This document shows positions 1 to 10,463 of a stretch of DNA of 64,000 nt, piece by piece. The stretch is taken from NCBI GenBank assembly GCA_903842575.1, contig CAIMMM010000006.1, positions 137,456 to 201,455 on the forward strand, written 5' to 3'. Origin of the DNA: an uncultured Bacteroidota bacterium (lineage in GTDB: Bacteria > Bacteroidota > Bacteroidia > Flavobacteriales > Flavobacteriaceae). Positions within the stretch are counted from its first letter, which is position 1. The number at the start of each line of letters is the position of its first letter. Position numbers and translations under genes: made by a program. The notes beneath the pieces were generated by a model that made no database searches, was not told the origin of the DNA, and saw only the letters and a list, made by a program, of their open reading frames with translations.

Positions 1-1059
1 AGCCTGTTTCCAACTGAATTTGACCGCCATTTTTTCTCTTTTTTGGGAGATTTGTGTGTCTATTAAACCAATATCTATTTTGTTTTTCAGGTCTGCTAAG
101 TCCAAAGGATTGAAAAGACAATCGTCAAAAAAATCAAAATCAGACATAGCAGTAGTGTTCGAACAAATGGTTGGGGTTTTGGTGGCCAATGATTCTAAAG
201 GCGGAATACCAAAACCTTCTGCGATGGAAGGATAAATAGATAAATCAGCACCCCGAACCAACGATAGTAAATCTTGGGAATTGACTTTATTAAAGGAAAA
301 AATGTTTGCTTTTATTTCTTCCGAAAGTGATGTATAATAGTCATTATAGACTTTGTTTTCTATAGCTTTATCACCAACAAAAACTAAGGTGTGATTTTTA
401 TAATAGCCATTTTCAACAAACACTTTTAGTAATCGGTCGTGATTTTTTCTGGGCTCCCATCGACTAACATAAATAAAGTAGTTTGTAACTTTGAACTTTC
501 CTTTTATTTCTTCTTTTACAAAAGCTTTATCATAATCTTCAAAATAAATGGGGTCAACTGCATTGGGCGTTATGGTAATTTCTGAGATCTTGAAATGTTT
601 TTGGATTTGTTTTTTTGAATATTCTGAAACCGTCAAAACAACATCTGAATGTTTAGCACTAGCTTTAAATAGTAGCTTGTTTTTGATTTTATAAAGAAGA
701 GGAAAAGAATCAGGGAAATCTAAAAACAATACATCGTGAATGGTTACGATGTATTTGCATTTTTTTATAGGAGGAACAATGTATTGAAAATGGGCATAAT
801 CAATATTGTTTGTTTTTATTAATTTTGGAATGTCGAATAACAATCTAATGTATTTGTTTTTGGATTTATATTTTAAATAAATAACATTTACATGTATCCC
901 AAAAACAGACTGCAAATTTTCAACATCAAATGCAGCTAAGAAAAAAGTTTTTCTTTTGTCTTTGATAAGTTCCTGATACAATCCTTTAATATAGCTTGTA
1001 GTCCCTTGAAGGTTTCCGTCAAAGACGTGACAGTCTACAAAAAAAAATTTTGCGCCCAT
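1..1059 (-). CDS. Glycosyltransferase family 1/4 (partial, C-terminus runs off the window)
   Basis: Manual translation from ATG at 1059-1057: MGAKFFFVDCHVFDG...VTIHDVLFLDFP...YVSRWEPRKNHDRLL...SIYPSIAEGFGIPPLESLA; typical GT4 C-terminal E-x7-E region; no stop before base 1. Confidence 0.88.
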   Translation of the reverse strand, partial: MGAKFFFVDCHVFDGNLQGTTSYIKGLYQELIKDKRKTFFLAAFDVENLQSVFGIHVNVIYLKYKSKNKYIRLLFDIPKLIKTNNIDYAHFQYIVPPIKKCKYIVTIHDVLFLDFPDSFPLLYKIKNKLLFKASAKHSDVVLTVSEYSKKQIQKHFKISEITITPNAVDPIYFEDYDKAFVKEEIKGKFKVTNYFIYVSRWEPRKNHDRLLKVFVENGYYKNHTLVFVGDKAIENKVYNDYYTSLSEEIKANIFSFNKVNSQDLLSLVRGADLSIYPSIAEGFGIPPLESLATKTPTICSNTTAMSDFDFFDDCLFNPLDLADLKNKIDIGLIDTQISQKREKMAVKFSWKQA

Positions 1060-1060
1060 T

Positions 1061-2308
1061 TCAATTTATTCTATTCTGATTATTAGTCTTTACATGAATT
1101 TCCCTGAAACAAATTAAAAGACCTAATAAAATAGATTTATTGTCTGATAAATTATATACACCCATAAAAACCCAATTTGAAAACATCAAAAAAACACCGG
1201 TACCTATAAGAAGTAAATTTATATTATTAACAATTTCAATGTTTGATTCTGTTTTCTTAAAAAGAAAATAAATTGAGAATAAATAAATAAACAATCCTAA
1301 TAGTCCTGATTTTAAAAAAATTGTCATGAATCCATTATGAAGAATAGAAATATATCTTAATTCCATATCTCCTAACCAAACTTTTTGTTTTAAATCAATT
1401 TTTGACCCTATTCCCTGGCCAAACAAAACAGAATTCATGCCGTCTCTGGTAATTTGCCTAACGGTCATTATGTTTTCATAGGAACGATAATTATCATTAA
1501 AATCTTTCCAATCGTCTCTATTAATTTTAGTTTTAAATGGTTCAATTGGGGCAATTTTTATTTTATACAATAATGCTTCAATCCCTTCACCATTTCTTTT
1601 CGGGTTGATATATAATATTGTTGAATAGCCTATTATGCTTACAATTATAACAGAAACTAAAATGGTTATGGCTCTTTTATTTATTTTGAAATATCCTTTT
1701 ATAGCTAAGAAAAGAATAATAAACTGAATGAAATTAGTTCTTGCAAGATACATAAATGCAGAAATCATAATGATTATAGTATAAAGAAGCGTTTTTTCTT
1801 TAGAAAAATTTAATTCAAATTTTTCATGAAAAATTAATATTATCAAAGCATAAACCTCAAAATCACTAAAATAACCTCCATAAAATCGGAGGTCATTAAC
1901 TGTTATTGCTTTAAAAAAAATCACACCGTAAAAAATTAAACAGAAATGAATAATAGCTATAAAAAAAGCAACGTGGGTGATGGATTGAAATACTTTTTCT
2001 GGAAATTTTTTACACAGTTGATAGCCAATTAATAGCCCTATTATTGGTTTAATTAAATATGTAATATCGCGTATAACATAGTAAAATTCGTGATTCTTAA
2101 AAAAGAATACAATTGACGCAAGTGCTAGAATCAAAGAAAAACAAAACAACTGTTTTAAAATTCCTAATGAGTAATGGTTTTGGATTGTAAAAAGTGCCGT
2201 AAATGACCAAATAGCAAAAGTTAACTCGTAATTATTTAGATAAGGGACATAAATACAAATGGCGAAAAGTAATTGATAGAGTAATGTTTTCTTTATAACT
2301 GTTGTCAT
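1061..2308 (-). CDS. O-antigen ligase/polymerase-like polytopic membrane protein (Wzy-like)
   Basis: 415 aa, many TM segments, locus context; HNGFMTIFLKSGLLGLFIYLF motif typical of O-antigen ligase/polymerase. Confidence 0.75.
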   Translation of the reverse strand: MTTVIKKTLLYQLLFAICIYVPYLNNYELTFAIWSFTALFTIQNHYSLGILKQLFCFSLILALASIVFFFKNHEFYYVIRDITYLIKPIIGLLIGYQLCKKFPEKVFQSITHVAFFIAIIHFCLIFYGVIFFKAITVNDLRFYGGYFSDFEVYALIILIFHEKFELNFSKEKTLLYTIIIMISAFMYLARTNFIQFIILFLAIKGYFKINKRAITILVSVIIVSIIGYSTILYINPKRNGEGIEALLYKIKIAPIEPFKTKINRDDWKDFNDNYRSYENIMTVRQITRDGMNSVLFGQGIGSKIDLKQKVWLGDMELRYISILHNGFMTIFLKSGLLGLFIYLFSIYFLFKKTESNIEIVNNINLLLIGTGVFLMFSNWVFMGVYNLSDNKSILLGLLICFREIHVKTNNQNRIN

Positions 2309-2985
2309 TATTCTATGATTTTTAAAACTTTTGCCGGAATCCCACCAATGACCACATTGTCTGGAAAAGTATTATTGACCACGGCGCCAGCAGCAACCAC
2401 TGAATTATTTCCTACACTACAACCATCAAGAAAAGTAACTTTAGCGCCAACCCAAATGTTGTTTCCTAATTTAATTCCCTTTGAAGTAACCCCTTGTTCT
2501 CTGATAAGTGTTTTAGGGTCTGAAAAGATGTGGTTTTCCGAATGAAATGAAATATAGGAACCCATAATTACATCATCTCCTATTTCTATTCCGCCTGCGG
2601 CACCAAAATGGGAGTAATCACCTATTGCAGAATTATTTCCCATTTTTAAACCAATGCCATATTTTGAAAGATGACTAGTCGAATTTAAATTTGAAAAAGC
2701 TCCAATTTTTACAAAATCCCCAAATATGATTTTTTCTGAAGAAAAACCATCTATAATTGTGTGCTTTTCTATGGTTACATTTTTTCCGAAAATAATATTT
2801 TGAGAATTTAGTATTTTTGTGTTTTGCCCAACAAAAACCTTACTCCCGGTTTTTAAAAAACCTCTGATAAGCATGCCTGTCCTTTTGTATATTATTTGAC
2901 AAAAAAGTTTATTTGGAATTCTTGGGTCAATCTGATACCTTTTCCCAGACCTCAATAATAATTTTTGAAATATCCCTTTTATCAT
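2308..2985 (-). CDS. Hexapeptide-repeat (LbH) acyltransferase
   Basis: Hexapeptide repeats, IWVGAKVTFLDGCSVGNNSVVAAGAVV...VIGGIPAKVLK. Confidence 0.88.
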   Translation of the reverse strand: MIKGIFQKLLLRSGKRYQIDPRIPNKLFCQIIYKRTGMLIRGFLKTGSKVFVGQNTKILNSQNIIFGKNVTIEKHTIIDGFSSEKIIFGDFVKIGAFSNLNSTSHLSKYGIGLKMGNNSAIGDYSHFGAAGGIEIGDDVIMGSYISFHSENHIFSDPKTLIREQGVTSKGIKLGNNIWVGAKVTFLDGCSVGNNSVVAAGAVVNNTFPDNVVIGGIPAKVLKIIE

Positions 2986-3031
2986 TAGATTAAGCCTTAA
3001 TTGCTACAACTACCAAAAATACAATTGTTTT

Positions 3032-4297
3032 TTAACTTGAACGAATAAATAATTTATTTTTAATGCAATAGAAATAGTAAGAAATTATGAGTGTTTCGGA
3101 AATTATCAATGAAATTAACGCACCAAAAACTTTGTAAATTGGTGTTAAGATAACTATCAACAAAAGTGTTATAATTGTAATTGTCATCACTGAGTTTATG
3201 TATTCCTTTTGCTTATTCCACCCTAACATTAATTGTTTCAAAGGCTGAGCAATACTTTGTAGTATAGGAATCATTAAAGCAATTTTTAACAACTCACTAA
3301 TAAGTAAAACGTTTTTAGGATTAAAATAATCAATAATTTTTAATGAAAATATAGCAATGAATAGGGTTGAAAATAATATAAAAAGAAAATTTAACCCGTT
3401 TACCTTTTCCCAAAATTTTATCCCTTCATTTTTACTTTTATCTAATAAAAAACAAACTCTTGGAAACACAAAATTGAAAAATAATATAATATAAGTTCTA
3501 AAGATTACAATGATTTGATCGATGATTTTATATTGACCTGCCATCATATTATTCCCAAAAAAACTAATCAAAACTATTGGAGAATACATTTGAAGCGAAA
3601 CAAATATTTGGGAGAAAAACATAGAAAAATTAGTCTTTAAATAGGTTTTGACTTCTTTTAAAGTAGTTTTATTAAATGAAAAAGAATAGCGCTTCCATAA
3701 GTAAATAAAGACAATGCTGTTGGCAATAATCATCCCTAATCCCCATAATAAATTATTATAAATATAATCGTTTGGTTCATGGATAAAAACAAATATCCCT
3801 ATAACATATAAAACTTTGGATATAATATTTAAAATGGTAATCCATTTAAAATTTTCTAATCCCTGTAAAAACCATGTCGGATTAATAAATTGACCTATAA
3901 GGATTGGCAAGCTTAAAAAAAACAATTTCTTCTCATGATTAAAAAAAGGGGCTGTATAAAAAAGAACGCTCGTGATAGCTAAAACTATTAATAGCAAAAT
4001 AAATTTGGCGGAATAAATTGTTACAAAAATTTTTTCGAGATTTTCATTATTTTCTCTATTTATTGAAACTTCTTTAACGCCCAAAATATCCGAACCATAA
4101 TCTATGAAAACCATTAAAAAAAAGGAAATTGCTAATCCAACTCCAATTTTTCCATAACCTTCTTCGCTACAAATTGAAACAATATAGGGAACTACAAGTA
4201 TTGGTGTAACTAAATTAAATACTTGCCCAACACCATATGTTACAAAGTTGTTGAGCTGTTTATGCTTTTTAATATAATCAATACTTTTATTTAGCAT
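3032..4297 (-). CDS. Oligosaccharide flippase family protein (Wzx-like)
   Basis: 421 aa polytopic protein, N-terminus NFVTYGVGQVFNLVTPILVVPYIVSICSEEGYGKIGVGLAISFF typical of polysaccharide flippases. Confidence 0.85.
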   Translation of the reverse strand: MLNKSIDYIKKHKQLNNFVTYGVGQVFNLVTPILVVPYIVSICSEEGYGKIGVGLAISFFLMVFIDYGSDILGVKEVSINRENNENLEKIFVTIYSAKFILLLIVLAITSVLFYTAPFFNHEKKLFFLSLPILIGQFINPTWFLQGLENFKWITILNIISKVLYVIGIFVFIHEPNDYIYNNLLWGLGMIIANSIVFIYLWKRYSFSFNKTTLKEVKTYLKTNFSMFFSQIFVSLQMYSPIVLISFFGNNMMAGQYKIIDQIIVIFRTYIILFFNFVFPRVCFLLDKSKNEGIKFWEKVNGLNFLFILFSTLFIAIFSLKIIDYFNPKNVLLISELLKIALMIPILQSIAQPLKQLMLGWNKQKEYINSVMTITIITLLLIVILTPIYKVFGALISLIISETLIISYYFYCIKNKLFIRSS

Positions 4298-4314
4298 TTA
4301 GTCGTTGTTATAAA

Positions 4315-4357
4315 ACAAAAAACTACAAATAAAGAGACTCTTTTATTTGTAGTTTTT
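4315..4357 (-). terminator. Strong hairpin terminator downstream of the lipoprotein gene
   Basis: Long inverted repeat aactacaaataaagag / ctcttttatttgtagtt flanked by A/T runs between the stop of 4377..4925 and the start of the flippase gene. Confidence 0.7.
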
Positions 4358-4376
4358 ATGATTCTATTTATGTGCT

Positions 4377-4925
4377 TTATTTTACCAACTTAATCAATTC
4401 TGGCCCTAAAATGTCTTGCTGTGGACAAATTGAAGGTACTTTCCTTTCCCCATTTTCTACAGCCGCTTTAACAAGTCCTGTATTAATATCAGCTTTACAT
4501 TGGTTTAAATCATCTCTAAAGAACAGCCAAAATTTTGGCCCATATGCTTCAAAAGTCTTTCCTTGATAAGTCATTTTTACTCCTTTAACCGTAATGTCTT
4601 CTTGGTCTTTTTTCAGACCCAAGTCAAATCTTATTTGTGTTGGGTAAACATCTTCTGGAAGTGTATATACAACTTCTTGTTCGTTTTCGCTTCCTTTTAC
4701 ACCCTGCCACATTGGTTTTACACTATAAAAATTTGTCGAACCATCTTCTGTAAAATATAAAGCAAAATCGTCATCCTTTTTAACGATAACCCTCAATGCC
4801 ACTTTAAAACTATTGTCTACGACTTCGGGCTTTACTACTTCTAAGCTGTCAACAGATTTATCATTTTTACATCCTGTAAAAACAGTTGCAACGAATAAAA
4901 TGGATAAAATAATTCTTGTTTTCAT
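4377..4925 (-). CDS. Small predicted lipoprotein, unknown function
   Basis: Signal peptide with lipobox FTGC, 182 aa. Confidence 0.75.
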   Translation of the reverse strand: MKTRIILSILFVATVFTGCKNDKSVDSLEVVKPEVVDNSFKVALRVIVKKDDDFALYFTEDGSTNFYSVKPMWQGVKGSENEQEVVYTLPEDVYPTQIRFDLGLKKDQEDITVKGVKMTYQGKTFEAYGPKFWLFFRDDLNQCKADINTGLVKAAVENGERKVPSICPQQDILGPELIKLVK

Positions 4926-4964
4926 TTTTTAATAAATTTTTACAAAGTTAATTTTTTTTTTAAA

Positions 4965-5705
4965 CTACAGTGATTTTCTTTTAAAATCTCCTCTCGAAAA
5001 ATATTTTTCTACAAAGCAATAAACCAAGATAAAGAAATAGCGACTTCCCATTTCTTTGATTTTTAATTTGGAAACGCCAAATTTTCTATTCGTCCAAGAG
5101 TTAGGAACAACGGTATAACTATACCCTCTAATAATGGCTTTTAAAGGCAGCTCAATTGTTAAATTAAAGTGGGGTGATAAAATTGGCTTAACACCATCTA
5201 TAACTTCTCTTTTGTATAATTTAAAAGCATTGGTCGTATCGTTGTATTTGATGCTCATCACCATTTGGATGATAAAATTAGCGATACGATTAATGACTTT
5301 TTTCACCCATGGATAATCTATTACTTTTCCTCCTTTGATAAATCGGCTACCGAATACACAATCATAATTACCTTCAATCATTGTGGTATAATAACGAATC
5401 AGATCATATGGCGAATCGGATAAATCGGCCATCATCACGGCTACACAATCCCCTGAATACCGCTCTAAACCGTAACGAACCGCATAGCCAAAACCATTTG
5501 GACCCTGATTGGTTCCATAAGTAACTGCCGGATATTTTTGTGCCAACGTTTCTAAAACCTTAAGTGTTCCATCTTTTGAATTGTCATTAACCACATAAAT
5601 TTCATGATCAATATTAACTTTAGCAAACGCCTCTTCAATTTGGTCAATGGTTTCTGTAATCGATTCTTCTTCGTTATAGGCCGGAATTACAATGCTTAAT
5701 TTCAT
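4965..5705 (-). CDS. Glycosyltransferase family 2, DPM1-like (polyprenyl-phosphate sugar synthase type)
   Basis: MKLSIVIPAYNEEESITETIDQIEE...VVNDNSKDGT...MMADLSDSPYDL. Confidence 0.85.
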   Translation of the reverse strand: MKLSIVIPAYNEEESITETIDQIEEAFAKVNIDHEIYVVNDNSKDGTLKVLETLAQKYPAVTYGTNQGPNGFGYAVRYGLERYSGDCVAVMMADLSDSPYDLIRYYTTMIEGNYDCVFGSRFIKGGKVIDYPWVKKVINRIANFIIQMVMSIKYNDTTNAFKLYKREVIDGVKPILSPHFNLTIELPLKAIIRGYSYTVVPNSWTNRKFGVSKLKIKEMGSRYFFILVYCFVEKYFSRGDFKRKSL

Positions 5706-6434
5706 TTATTTTCTCTTATTCTCAAATATTATTTCTGCGAAATCTCCAAATCCGTGCTTGATTTTAGCAATCTTTTCAAAACCATTTTTATTTAAAATAG
5801 TTTCAATGTCCTCATGTTGATTATTGCTCAGATACATGTCGTCATTATGACTTTCTAATTGAATAAATCGTATTGGTAAAACAGTTTCGTCATTTGTAAA
5901 CAATCCTTGTAAGCATTGTAATTCATGACCTTCAACATCTATTTTTAAAACATCGTATGACTTATTTGGATTCTCTTTTAAAAAATCAATCAATCGGATT
6001 ACGGCAACTTTATAACGGTCGACAATTATATTTTCTTTGGAAACGCCTAAAATTTTGGCTTTTTTGGCTAAAAATTTAGAGTTAAGGTTTAGCTCTTCAA
6101 AAGTAGAGGTTTCATCTAAAATGTTTTCGTGAAAAACCAATTCTCCTTTTATATTGCTGACCCCAAAATTATGTAATCTAATATTATTTGATACTTTGTA
6201 TTTGTTTTCCAAATAAACAAAAAGCTTTTTGTTAGGCTCAAAAGCATCAAACTTTGCATTAGGGATAATTTTTAAAAAAAAATCTATTGATTGTCCCTTG
6301 TTAGCCCCAACATCTAGAATGCTGACATTCTCTTTCTTTAAATTTTCAATATAAAATCTTTTCAACTTCGGATAAAAGAAAATGCCTTCATTTATATGAA
6401 CTAGTTTTTGTACAATTTTGGTTCTAATGTTCAT
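5706..6434 (-). CDS. FkbM family methyltransferase
   Basis: ILDVGANKGQSIDFFLK...VLKIDVEGHELQCLQG. Confidence 0.88.
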   Translation of the reverse strand: MNIRTKIVQKLVHINEGIFFYPKLKRFYIENLKKENVSILDVGANKGQSIDFFLKIIPNAKFDAFEPNKKLFVYLENKYKVSNNIRLHNFGVSNIKGELVFHENILDETSTFEELNLNSKFLAKKAKILGVSKENIIVDRYKVAVIRLIDFLKENPNKSYDVLKIDVEGHELQCLQGLFTNDETVLPIRFIQLESHNDDMYLSNNQHEDIETILNKNGFEKIAKIKHGFGDFAEIIFENKRK

Positions 6435-6437
6435 GAA

Positions 6438-7499
6438 TTAGTTTTTATTACTCGTTGCAATATAAATTTGTTTCAAAATATCATTGATATTATATTTCCA
6501 AGTCCAGTTTGGGTAATGTGCTTGGAATTTAGAAACATCACTTATCCACCAAATATGATCTCCAATTCGGTTGGCTTCGGTATACTCGTAATTCATCGGC
6601 TTTCCCGTAATCGCTTCACACATTTCTATTGCTTCAGCCATAGAACAATTAGAATGCCTTCCTCCGCCTGCATTATATACTTCGCCTTGTCTTGGGTTTT
6701 GATAAAAATGCCAAAACATATTTACCAAATCCCAACTGTGAATGTTATCGCGAACTTGTTTCCCTTGATAACCAAAAACCGTGTATTTATCTCCTGTAAT
6801 GGCGCATTTCATAAGGTAAGATAAAAATCCGTGAAGCTTTGTTCCTGAGTGATTTGGACCCGTTAAGCAACCTCCGCGAAAAACACCTGTATTCATGCCA
6901 AAATATTTTCCGTATTCTTGTACCAACACATCCGCAGCTACTTTTGAAGCGCCGAAAAGCGAATGTTTGGTTTGGTCAATACTCATTTTTTCATCAATTC
7001 CGTCCTTGAAATAGGGATGCGATTCATCAATTTCCCAACGTTTTTCTAATTCTACTAAAGGTAAATAGTTTGGCGTATCTCCATAAACCTTATTGGTAGA
7101 TGTAAAAATAAAGGTAGCGCCCGAACAATACAATCTTGTTGACTCCAACATATTTAATGTTCCATTGGCATTGACGGTAAAATCGGTAATAGGTTCATTG
7201 GCAGCCCAATCATGACTTGGTTGTGCGGCAGTGTGAATTACTAATTTTATAGCCGAACCATATGTTGAAAATATTTTTTCTATTTCCTCAAAATTTCTAA
7301 TATCAGCATGGTGATGCTCGAAATTTGGGATGGAGTCTACCAACTTTTTTGTATTCCATTCTGTAGAGGCATCGGCACCAAAGAACACTTGGCGCATATT
7401 GTTATCTATTCCAATAATTTTATCGAATTTTGAAGCAAAAAAAGTTACTGACTCGCTACCAATTAGTCCCGAAGACCCTGTAATAATACAAATATTCAT
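6438..7499 (-). CDS. NAD-dependent epimerase/dehydratase (CDP-paratose 2-epimerase-like SDR)
   Basis: GSSGLIGSE Rossmann start, [20 protein letters not shown]. Confidence 0.85.
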   Translation of the reverse strand: MNICIITGSSGLIGSESVTFFASKFDKIIGIDNNMRQVFFGADASTEWNTKKLVDSIPNFEHHHADIRNFEEIEKIFSTYGSAIKLVIHTAAQPSHDWAANEPITDFTVNANGTLNMLESTRLYCSGATFIFTSTNKVYGDTPNYLPLVELEKRWEIDESHPYFKDGIDEKMSIDQTKHSLFGASKVAADVLVQEYGKYFGMNTGVFRGGCLTGPNHSGTKLHGFLSYLMKCAITGDKYTVFGYQGKQVRDNIHSWDLVNMFWHFYQNPRQGEVYNAGGGRHSNCSMAEAIEMCEAITGKPMNYEYTEANRIGDHIWWISDVSKFQAHYPNWTWKYNINDILKQIYIATSNKN

Positions 7500-9400
7500 T
7501 ATTGTGTGATTTTATATTCGGTTATTTTAATTTTATCTTTGAACATTGTTTTGTTTCCGAGTTTAAAATTATAATATTTTATCGATTCTATTTTGTCCAA
7601 ACTGTCAGTAAAAAACAATCTGTAGAAATCCTCGGTCTTGGTTATATTTTTATCTAAAAATAATCCTGATTGCAAAAGGTTTTTCCCCGTTCTATATTGT
7701 CTAGGATTTCCAGTTGCATTAATTTCCAAATTAATTTCTGGTGAATGATCAATAACGGACATCATACTTCCTTTAATTGAATTATAAACTCCTATTTCAT
7801 AATATACATCTTGTTTTGGTGTCAAAGATGATTCTGCCATCATGGCGTATTCTTTAATTTTTTCAAGTTTGATAGGTTTAAAATCTTTTTTTCTTTGTAA
7901 TAAAATGAAATTCCTGTTTTGAAAATCAAATAAATCAACCGGGTTGTAGTTTTTAAGGAGGCACAGATTCACTTTTGGCTCGTCAAATAACGGATACCTT
8001 TCGTCCATAGAAAGATACTCATAGATAACAAATTCCGGCGCTTTATTGTAGTTGTTATAGTGATTGAAATTCATATTCTCCAAATAAAGCGTATAGGCGA
8101 TATAGGATTGAAAGATAGGTCTTGGCGAAAAGTTTAATTTATTTTCAAACAAAAGTTGCGTATTCCACGGGAAAATATCAACCGTGTTTACGCCAATTTT
8201 TGCTTTAACAGAAAACGGAAGTTGATTGTCGTTTGGGAAAAGGTGTAAGCCGGATATGGGTGTAAAATCTTTAATCCCTATTAAGTAATATTTATCCATC
8301 TTGTTAACGGTTTCAAAGGGTAATTTTGTTGCCTTATCAAAATAGACTATTCCAAATGAGGTCAAAACGCAAATCACTATTAAGCTACTCGAATATTTTT
8401 TATAATTATCAAAATGTAAATCTTGGATAGACAAGATTATTAAAACTGAAAATATAAAAAACTCCGTTTCGAGTCCTCTAACAAAACCCGACTTGTAGAT
8501 CACAAATATTGGAATTGCATAAATAATTAAGATAGTTCCGTTTTTAATTAGGTTGGTTTTTCTTTCTGCAAATGTTTTATGTCCTAAAATAAATACGGTT
8601 GAAAAAAATACAAAAAGTGCCAATAATCTTCTGTTTAATTTATGTTCTAAATACATCACATCATTATATCCAGATATAATCTCTAAAGCAGTTTTTACAT
8701 AGTTAACCAGGTCAACATTTAAAAATCTACAAGCCAAAACAATTCCAATTATTGGTGTTACAGCATAAAGCAACAACCAATAAATCTTTTCCTTTTTAGT
8801 TATCAAATTATAAAAAAGACCCATGAAAAATAAAGGGAAGGCAATTAATCCTGTGTTGAATTTGATAAAGAACAATAGTAATAAAAGTATTATTTGTAAT
8901 AAATAATAAATAAATTTAGGCGTTTCAATGCTTTGTCTTATCCAAAAAACTAAAAAGGCTAATAGGATTAAAGCTGTTGAAGATCCAATATGAACTGGGA
9001 TTAAAAGCGTATAACCAATAATCAAAAGGGCTGTGATTATCTTATTTTTACTCTTTGTAAAAGAAATGAAATAGATTAAAAAGAAGTTTAAATAAAAGAA
9101 GGTGTCAAACAAGATAAGCGCATTACCACTTGTTCCCCAGCCAAGTCTGGTTGAAAGATAGGATAGCGGGCCATAAGTAAACGCAAAATCTGTTCCCCAG
9201 ACCAATTGTTTGATATTAATATAATTAAGGGTTAATATCCATGATAAATCCAAACCCCACCAAACATCAGGAGAAGGTGTTAAAGGCGGAAAATAGACAT
9301 CAAAATATCTTGGAACGTGAATAAAAGCACAAAGCAACGACAAAAGCAACCCTAAAAGATTCCATTTGTTCCCTAAAAATTCTTTGCTCTTTTTTATCAT
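7499..9400 (-). CDS. Large polytopic membrane protein, possible GT-C-fold glycosyltransferase
   Basis: 633 aa, multiple TM segments in the N-terminal two thirds, WGLDLSW / FTYGPLSYL region in first periplasmic loop, soluble C-terminus, glyco-locus context. Confidence 0.55.
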   Translation of the reverse strand: MIKKSKEFLGNKWNLLGLLLSLLCAFIHVPRYFDVYFPPLTPSPDVWWGLDLSWILTLNYINIKQLVWGTDFAFTYGPLSYLSTRLGWGTSGNALILFDTFFYLNFFLIYFISFTKSKNKIITALLIIGYTLLIPVHIGSSTALILLAFLVFWIRQSIETPKFIYYLLQIILLLLLFFIKFNTGLIAFPLFFMGLFYNLITKKEKIYWLLLYAVTPIIGIVLACRFLNVDLVNYVKTALEIISGYNDVMYLEHKLNRRLLALFVFFSTVFILGHKTFAERKTNLIKNGTILIIYAIPIFVIYKSGFVRGLETEFFIFSVLIILSIQDLHFDNYKKYSSSLIVICVLTSFGIVYFDKATKLPFETVNKMDKYYLIGIKDFTPISGLHLFPNDNQLPFSVKAKIGVNTVDIFPWNTQLLFENKLNFSPRPIFQSYIAYTLYLENMNFNHYNNYNKAPEFVIYEYLSMDERYPLFDEPKVNLCLLKNYNPVDLFDFQNRNFILLQRKKDFKPIKLEKIKEYAMMAESSLTPKQDVYYEIGVYNSIKGSMMSVIDHSPEINLEINATGNPRQYRTGKNLLQSGLFLDKNITKTEDFYRLFFTDSLDKIESIKYYNFKLGNKTMFKDKIKITEYKITQ

Positions 9401-9401
9401 A

Positions 9402-10463
9402 TTATTTCAAGATTAATTCTAATTGTTTTTCGTTTTCCTTAATCCAACTATAAATATCTTGAAAAACAGTTTCAACCGATTTCTTTGGTTTCCATCCTAT
9501 CTCTTTTTCAATTATTGAATTATCTGTAATATACATTCTCAAATCGGCTGGTCGTGTTTGAGTTTCAGAACCAATAGTTATCTTGTTTCCGGTGATTTTT
9601 TCGCAAATAGCGGTCATTTCTAATAACGATGCGCTATTCTCTATTCCACCGCCAACATTATAAATTTTACCATTAAATTTTTCAATTTGATGGATTTGTA
9701 AATCAATTAATTCCACCAAATCGTCCACATGTAAAATATCACGAACTTGCTTTCCTGTGCCGCCATAACCAATATATTTCAATGATTGATTCCAGTAGTG
9801 TTTAGCCATCCAAAGTGTCACAACACCTTGATCTGTCTTGCCCATTTGTCGTGGTCCGGCAATAACTCCAAATCGTGTAATAGCAGCTTTTAGCCCATAA
9901 AAAGCAGCATATTCCTGAATGAAAAGTTCCGACGCTAACTTAGTGGTGCCGTAAAAAGAACGCGCACCATCAAGGCTTAGTTTTTCAGAAACTCCTTGAG
10001 ATGAAATGCCTACCGTTTCTTGATTTTTATCAAAAGAAAAACGGGTTGCTTCTTCAATAAAATTAGCTTTTTCTATAGTTTCAATTGGATAAACTCTACT
10101 TGTGGATAGAAAAATAAGTTTGGCAGAATGTTTCAAACACGCATTAAAACAATTGATAGAACCATAAAGATTGTTGTTGATAACATAAGTTGGGTCGGAA
10201 TCTAATCCTGCCGTCACAGATGGTTCGGCGGATGCTTCAATTAAAACATCAAATGCTCCCACTGCTAAAATATCTTCGTTATTGCGAATATCTCCATGGA
10301 TAAATCCAATACCGAACTTTTGAAAATCGGATAGATTTAATTCAGAACCACGTCGTTTTAAATTATCAAAAGCAATTATTTGATAAGATGGATATTTTGT
10401 TTTTAATTGAATACAAAGTGTTGAACCAACAAAACCTGCACCTCCAGCAACTAGAATTTTCAT
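9402..10463 (-). CDS. NAD-dependent epimerase/dehydratase (CDP-paratose 2-epimerase-like SDR)
   Basis: MKILVAGGAGFVGS...GKQVRDILHVDDLV...YNVGGG; start placed at 10463 (ATGA overlap with rfbD stop) rather than the longer ORF start. Confidence 0.85.
   Translation of the reverse strand: MKILVAGGAGFVGSTLCIQLKTKYPSYQIIAFDNLKRRGSELNLSDFQKFGIGFIHGDIRNNEDILAVGAFDVLIEASAEPSVTAGLDSDPTYVINNNLYGSINCFNACLKHSAKLIFLSTSRVYPIETIEKANFIEEATRFSFDKNQETVGISSQGVSEKLSLDGARSFYGTTKLASELFIQEYAAFYGLKAAITRFGVIAGPRQMGKTDQGVVTLWMAKHYWNQSLKYIGYGGTGKQVRDILHVDDLVELIDLQIHQIEKFNGKIYNVGGGIENSASLLEMTAICEKITGNKITIGSETQTRPADLRMYITDNSIIEKEIGWKPKKSVETVFQDIYSWIKENEKQLELILK

Noticed and set aside
6408-6824. 138-aa plus-strand ORF
   Set aside because: Antisense to a well-supported epimerase gene; no recognisable domain
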